Below are positions 58,147 through 64,000 of a stretch of DNA of 64,000 nucleotides, piece by piece; within the stretch, counting starts at the first letter, position 1, and each line of letters begins with the position of its first letter. The position numbers and the translations under genes were made by a program. The DNA lies in the NCBI GenBank assembly GCA_015698045.1, contig BLAL01000183.1, positions 248,001 through 312,000 on the forward strand, in the 5' to 3' direction. The notes beneath the pieces were generated by a model. The model did not search any database. It was not told where the DNA came from and saw only the letters and a list, made by a program, of their open reading frames with translations. The DNA comes from Rhizophagus clarus (taxonomy: Eukaryota > Glomeromycota > Glomeromycetes > Glomerales > Glomeraceae).

Positions 58147-60565
58147 TAGGGCTCCGATCGGTTTCAGTAATTACCAAACCATACCGATCGGTTTCAGTAT
58201 CGGAGCAGTTTCAATTTTCATAGTTTACCAAACTGAACCTGTCAGTAAATTTACCGATCAGTTTCAGTAGTTGCGGTTTCAGTACCAGTTTTGCGATTTA
58301 CTGAACTGATTTACCGATTTAAAAAATGTTTTATTTTTTTATAAGAAAAACATTTTTGTTCAATAAAAGAACGTTTTTACAACATTTTTTTATTAAAATA
58401 TTAAAAAAGTTGCGAAAACATTTTTATGTTAATTTTAAAAAAACGTTTCGCATTTATTAAAAGTTTAATTAAAATAAAAAATGTTTTCGCAACGTTTTTA
58501 TTAATATCATTAAAAAATGTTGTGAAATGCTTATTTTTTTAATTATACACATAAATAACGTTGTTTGCAACATTTTTTGACTCCATTAATTAAAAACGTT
58601 CTGAAATATTTTAATTTACACATAAAAAAAATGTTGTACTTAACGTTTTTAACTATATTGATAAAAAATGTTATGAAACATTTTTTATTTATAGATTTAA
58701 ACGAAAAAAAAAACATTGGTAAAAACGTTGTGAAATGTTTTTTACTTATAGATTTAAACGAAAAAAAACATTTTCACAATGTTTTTTTTAAAAAACGTTG
58801 GTAAACGTTTTTAACTTTTGAATTAATAAAAAAAAATGTTGTTCGCAACATTTTTTAACTCCATTAAATAAAAATGTTGTGAAAACATTTTTTATTTATG
58901 AATTTATACATAAAAAAAGCATTGTGCGCAATGTTTTTAACTATATTGATAAAAAACGTTGCAAAACATTTTTTATTTATAGATTTAAACGAAAAAAAAA
59001 ACATTTTCGCAATGTTTTTTTTAAAAAATGTTGGTAAACGTTTTTTACTTTTGAATCAATAAAAAAAACGTTGTTCGCAACGTTTTTTAACTCTATTAAA
59101 TAAAAACGTTGTGAAACATTTTTTACTTATGAATTAATAAAAAAAATGTAGTTCGCAATGCTTTTTAACAGTATTAATAAAAATGTTGCAAAAACGTTTT
59201 TTGTTTTAATTTACACATAAAAAATGTTGTGCTCAACGTTTTTAATTATATTAATAAAAAATGTTGCAAAAAGTTTTTTATTTATAGATTTAAACGAAAA
59301 AAAAACATTTTCGCAATGTTTTTTTTTAAAAACATTGGTAAAAACGTTGCAAAATGTTTTTTACTTATAGATTTAAATGAAAAAAAAAATATTTTCGCAA
59401 TGTTTTTTTTTAAAAAATGTTGGTAAACATTTTTTACTTTTGAATCAATAAAAAAAAATGTTGTTCGCAACGTTTTTCAACTCCATTAAATAAAAATGTT
59501 GCAAAAACGTTTTTTATTTATAAATTTACATATAAAAAAATGTTGTGCTCAACATTTTTAACTATATTGATAAAAAATGTTGCAAAATGTTTTTTATTTA
59601 TAGATTTAAACGAAAAAAAAATATTTTCGCAATGCTTTTTTTAAAAAACATTGGTAAACATTTTTTACTTTTGAATCAATAAAAAAAATGTTGTTCGCAA
59701 CGTTTTTTAACTCCATTAAATAAAAATATTGCAAAAACATTTTTTATTTATGAATTTACATATAAAAAAAACGTTGTACTCAACGTTTTTAACTATATTG
59801 ATAAAAAATGTTGCGAAACGTTTTTTATTTATAGATTTAAACGAAAAAAAACATTTTCGCAATGTTTTTTTTAAAAAACGTTGGTAAAAGTTTTTTACTT
59901 TTAAATCAATAAAAAAAACGTTGTTCGCAATGTTTTTTAACTCCATTAATTAATAACGTTGCGAAACGTTTTTTACTTATGAATTAATAAAAAAAACGTA
60001 GTTTGCAACGCTTTTTAACGGTATTAATAAAAATGTTGCGAAAACATTTTTTGTTTTAATTTACATATAAAAAATGGTGTACTTAACGTTTTTAACTATA
60101 TTGATAAAAAACGTTGATAAATGTTTTTTACTTTTGAATCAATAAAAAAAATGTAGTTCGCAACGCTTTTTAACAGTATTAATAAAAATGTTGCGAAATG
60201 ATTTTTTATAACATTTCGCAACTTTTTTTTTGTGAAATCAATGATAACGTTGTGATATGTTTTTTTACAGCATTTCGCAACTTTTTTTGTGAAATATTTT
60301 TTTACATTTTGCACCATTTTTTGTCATTCTAACAAAAAAAAGATATTGTGAAATGTCATTTTTTGTCAATTAAATGGTTTCGCGTCTTTTTTAATACATA
60401 ACTTATCGGTAATTTGGTTCAGTTTTTGATAATTACTAACTAGTATCGGTATTGATGATTACCAAAACTGATCAGTTTCAATAATCACTAATACCGATAC
60501 TGATCAATTCAGTTCGGTATCAGTTTTTGCAAAAACTGTACTAAACTGAACTAATCGGAGCCCTA
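58147..60565. mobile_element. hAT-type non-autonomous element with hairpin-repeat core (2419 bp)
   Basis: Ends TAGGGCTCCGATCGG and, reversed, TAGGGCTCCGATTAG. Perfect 8-bp AGTATGAT copies flank it (58139-58146 and 60566-60573), as for hAT. Subterminal zones repeat ACCGATCGGTTTCAGTA-like words in both directions, plausible transposase sites. From about 58320 to 60360 the element is a dense series of imperfect palindromes such as AAAATGTTGCGAAACATTTT, ordered into a higher repeat of about 230 bp (GTTGTTCGCAACGTTTTTTA recurs near 58840, 59073, 59461, 59691 and 59921). Open frames within are by-products. The intact duplication indicates a recent insertion. Confidence 0.85.
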
Positions 60566-60573
60566 AGTATGAT

Positions 60574-61879
60574 ATTATTATTAATCATGTATTTCTTAAA
60601 AGCTGAATGGTATTATTAAATAAGTGTAACTGCTTCGTTTACAGAAATATTTTGATGTTACTGAGTAAATATTCTGGAGATGAAGTCGCTTAGAGAGGTA
60701 TGGAATAAACTGAATAGTATTGGTAAATTATGTTGTTTTATTTTGTAGAATATTAATGTACTTAATAAGTTTCTGGTAATAAAGCTACTAGTTTGTTTAA
60801 TACTAGTAATTTCACTTATGATGTTCTGTTAAATTGTAATTATTTATTTAATACTAGTAATTAAATTGATATCTATCAAATATGTAATAAGTAAAAATTT
60901 GATTATTAATAAAATTGATAAAATCATAATACCAAGCTGGTAACATTTAAATATCGTTAAGATATAATTATTCAGTTTTCTACTAGTTAGTATACATCTT
61001 AATGACATTGATATGGGAATATATTGGCCTTATACCAATTTTTTAATAATAACTGCGATGATATCATACTGGCTTTATAGTGATCTTTAAATGATAACAT
61101 GCTGGCACAGTTATAATGTAATTAATACTGCAACGATATCATACTAGTTTCATAATGATCTTTAAATGATAACATGCTGACACGACAATATTGTGTTGAT
61201 AATAAAATGATATTATCTTAATATCAATAAGATATCATGTTGCTATTGTTTACTGTATCATCACAGTATTATTATGTTATCGTTAAATGAGTCGTAACTA
61301 TATCAATACATTATCATTTTAGAACATCGTCATAAAATTGTCAAGATCTCATAATGATGTCATTAAGATATTATTTTAGATTTGAATATTTCAGTAAAGT
61401 ATACATAAATTTAAATTAATAACAACAAAAATTTTTTTGAGATATCTTAAAACAATATCTCAAGGTATAATATAGAAAAATTAAAAATTTCATTTATAAT
61501 AAAAAAAGAGAGAAATCTTATTCAAATTGAATTTTTTATTTGTCAGATGAATTTTTAATCTGAATTAGATTTCTCTTTAATTTTATATTTAAAAAAGGCT
61601 TTAAATCTATTATATTATGGAATATAACCTTAATGGTATACTTAAAAAAAAATCCTCATTTTTATTAATTAAATATACAGCGATTTGTATAAGTAATACA
61701 CTAAACTTTTTTAAATGTGAAATCAAGTGTTTATCAATCAAAACAAATGCATTTAATTTGATTTTTTAAAATAAATAGTATATATATAAATTTTTAATAT
61801 ATAAATATTACCCTGTTTTTGTGTAATAAAAAATGCTTTTGTGGCATTTTTTTTCATTAAATCATAGTGCGTTATATTA
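60574..61879. other. Gene-free stretch with small repeats
   Basis: GATATCATACTGGCTTTATA and a related copy stand 77 bases apart near 61058 and 61133. A hairpin with arms GAGAAATCTTATTCAA / GAGAAATCTAATTCAG lies at 61508-61576. No gene supported. Confidence 0.45.
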
Positions 61880-63233
61880 GAAACCCAAACAATATATATA
61901 TAGGTCACATTAAAATCCAAATTTTTTACTATGATCGATAAGCAAATTATTTTAAACTCTGCTAAGCAAAATTTTATTGTAACATCAAAAATTTTATATT
62001 GCTAAGCAACTCATTTTATGACATATATAAAAACTTTTATAAATAACTTATAAATTTATATTTATAGTACAATTTATTATAAAAATTAAAATACAAATAA
62101 ATTTTAATGTGATAATTAACTTAATTTAATTGAATACCTAAAATATTAAAAATTTAAAAATTAATACTGTTATAGGGATACTAACCTTTCAATAAATATT
62201 ATACCTAGAGTTATAAAAAATAAAGCACAATTATTTTCAACCGTTCAGAACAACTTACTTAAGCACAAGAAGTTGATTTCATTTAACCAAAAATAGTAAA
62301 ATTACACTTTAAAATTAAAAATCAAATAAACGATAAATAATTGAAAGTACAAAACTTGGTTGCATTCCACAAATATTAATCCAATCATCCTAAAATTTTT
62401 ATTATAAGTAGATTCGACCTCGCTGAACAACTTTACTTAAGCAGAAAAAGGCAATTTCATTTGATTAAAGTGGTGAAATCATACTCTGAAATTGCAAAAT
62501 GGATTTTGCAAAAAAATTGATAATACAAAAATAGCCAATACTCCATGAATATTATGTCAATCGTTATAAAAATTAATGTGCAAATAGATTCAATCCCGCT
62601 AAACAACTTTACTTAAGCGGAAAAAAGTGATTTCTTTTGACCAAAGTGATGTAATTACGTCCTGAAGTTAAAAGAGAAAAAAAAAAATTTTGGAATTAGT
62701 ACTGTTTGAAAAATACAAATTTCTTCATAAATGTTATACCTAACTTTAAGAAAATTAAGATCCGAGTACTTTTGACATTGCTAAACAGCTTTACTTAAAT
62801 ATAAAAAGTAATTTCATTCAACTAAAATTTATTTTACATATAGTTAAATTTAGTAAACAAAAAACAAGAATAAGAGAATATTATTATAAAAAATGTATTT
62901 TTTTATAAATATAATATTTAATTTTATGAAAACTAAAGTGTATAAAATCAATAATATATTGAAAAAAGAAAATATCTTTTTAAAAAAATTTTTAAAAATA
63001 CGAGTGAAATTAAAATTTTTTCTTATATATGTAGTATGAAAATCACCTCTTGCTATGCAAAATCTATATATAACTTTAACAATTTTAACTCTCTATTACG
63101 CATCTATAATTACGACTTTTTTTATTTTTTGCTTTCTAATAAGCAAAATTCTATATGACTTAAAAAAAAATTTTATATGATAAATAAGCAAATTTTTTTG
63201 TTACCTATATATACAGTATATTGTTTGGGATCC
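61880..63233. mobile_element. MULE-like non-autonomous TIR element, copy B (1354 bp)
   Basis: Ends GAAACCCAAACAATATAT and, reversed, GGATCCCAAACAATATA, the family of copy A (14649-15898) in opposite orientation. Four tandem units of about 177 bp carry AACTTTACTTAAGC (62254, 62431, 62608, 62786) next to TTTCATTTGA-AAAGT. GCTAAGCAA words lie near the left end. No target duplication is readable. The right flank (TCCTACTATG, then ACTTTTATG and AATAAAAACTATG) looks like the LINE tail that also follows copy A, which is noted as a finding. Confidence 0.7.
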
Positions 63234-64000
63234 TACTATGTCCTTTAATCTACATAGAAGAACTTTTATGTAAACTCCATTTTTTTAAAAGTAATCAATA
63301 AAAACTATGTATAATAAAAAAATAAACAAAAGAAAAAAAAAATTTTTTAAACAAAAACTTCAAAGTAGACCAAAATAAAAGATTACATTATACTTTTACA
63401 ATAAAATAAAAGAAAGTAATAGGCAGAATAAAATATAATTGCTATTACATTATATTACATATATATCAAAAAGTTTTAAATAGGCATATAAAATATTGAT
63501 AAATGTCATATGTTGCTCAATATCAAAAAAGTATAGGATAATAAACTCTTTGTAAATCAATATATTTAAAAATATAATAGGCTGATATATGTATAATCAG
63601 TTAACAAATATCTATATTTAATTAAAAATGCGTTAATTTAGTTAAAAATTAGTTAAAATATATGTTTATTAACACGTTTATCTACAATAGTAATAATATA
63701 TGAAAATTTTGTAATTTTTGAATGATAAATACATTATTTATTAATATGCTATCATTATGTATACAAAGTACCGCACATTAAGCTAATCTAATTAATGTAA
63801 TTTTTAACTAGTAACTACTATATTAGTCTATATAGTAAATAATAATTCTTTTAGTTCTTTTTTTAATTATATCCCTTATAATTCATATTATCTTACATGC
63901 ATCTAAAGATTTGAAAAACCAGTTTTCTAATTATAAAAAAAAATGAACTGAAAATAAAATTAAGTTAAGTTTTATTAAAATAAAAATTTCAAAGCTGTTA
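63234..64000. other. Gene-free end of window, possible LINE tail at its start
   Basis: 63234-63320 resembles the LINE 3' tail at 15899-16020 in layout (ACTTTTA-ATG, AATAAA, A-rich). The rest is AT-rich without a feature. Confidence 0.35.

Noticed and set aside
58565-60317. Several 62-79 codon frames on both strands
   Set aside because: They are produced by the hairpin repeat core of the hAT-type element and recur with each repeat.
14649-63233. Copies A and B in inverse orientation as ends of one giant element
   Set aside because: Each copy has its own pair of inverted ends, and copy A has its own target duplication, so they are separate insertions.
1-64000. tRNA and rRNA genes
   Set aside because: No cloverleaf with A and B box words and no rRNA core text was recognised by eye; a covariance-model scan would be decisive.

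Overview
The window reads as a very AT-rich fungal nuclear genome that is crowded with transposons, most likely an arbuscular mycorrhizal fungus of the Rhizophagus/Glomus type (Glomeromycotina). Reasons: the few real genes are split by short GTAAGT...TAG introns of about 65-125 bases, homopolymers are long, and the repeat families (BED-finger hAT, Tc1/mariner, pogo-like, CACTA/TNP2 pieces, LINEs with RNase H tails, many fold-back MITEs) match what I know of that group. The species call is inference; no rRNA, tRNA, CRISPR or operon structure was seen.

Layout. 0-1 kb: Tc1/mariner transposase remnant. 1.0-3.5 kb: an element with CACTA...TAGTG ends, filled on the minus strand with tiny exon-like blocks between splice sites. 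3.8-6.1 kb: a broken Myb/SANT-like gene facing a spliced intact 258-aa gene and a Cys-rich gene that overlaps its start. 6.4-12.5 kb: tandem repeats, a decayed unknown ORF, a Tc1-like MITE and a hAT fragment. 12.5-16 kb: a LINE 3' half carrying two nested insertions, each with clean target duplications. 16-25 kb: decayed ORFs and a large degenerate hAT transposase. 25.7-26.0 kb: a hAT MITE with a perfect 8-bp duplication.

26.7-34.5 kb is the host-gene island: a small membrane-protein candidate, a five-piece-checked Myb gene (133 aa, with a 23-nt micro-exon) and its decayed tandem duplicate, a 252-aa single-pass membrane protein, and a 302-aa anchored coiled-coil protein. 36.5-38.3 kb is an almost whole pogo-like transposon. 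39.1-47.5 kb is bounded by matching inverted ends and holds an 18-copy tandem array in which every unit looks like a 41-nt exon plus intron, a second micro-exon train, and a spliced Myb/SANT-like gene. 48.7-53.3 kb is a row of fold-back elements. 53.6-57 kb has LINE ORF1 and TNP2-type transposase remnants. 57.7-60.6 kb is a DIRS-like retroelement fossil split by a hAT-type element made of hairpin repeats, and 61.9-63.2 kb is a second copy of the element at 14.6-15.9 kb.

The most unusual signal is the repeated exon-intron cassette design (41.5-43.7 kb, echoed at 1-3.5 kb and 44.35-44.6 kb). A second is that two hAT-like elements with different ends carry the same kind of hairpin array. Everything was read by eye from one sequence; splice models and repeat borders have not been tested against RNA or other copies.
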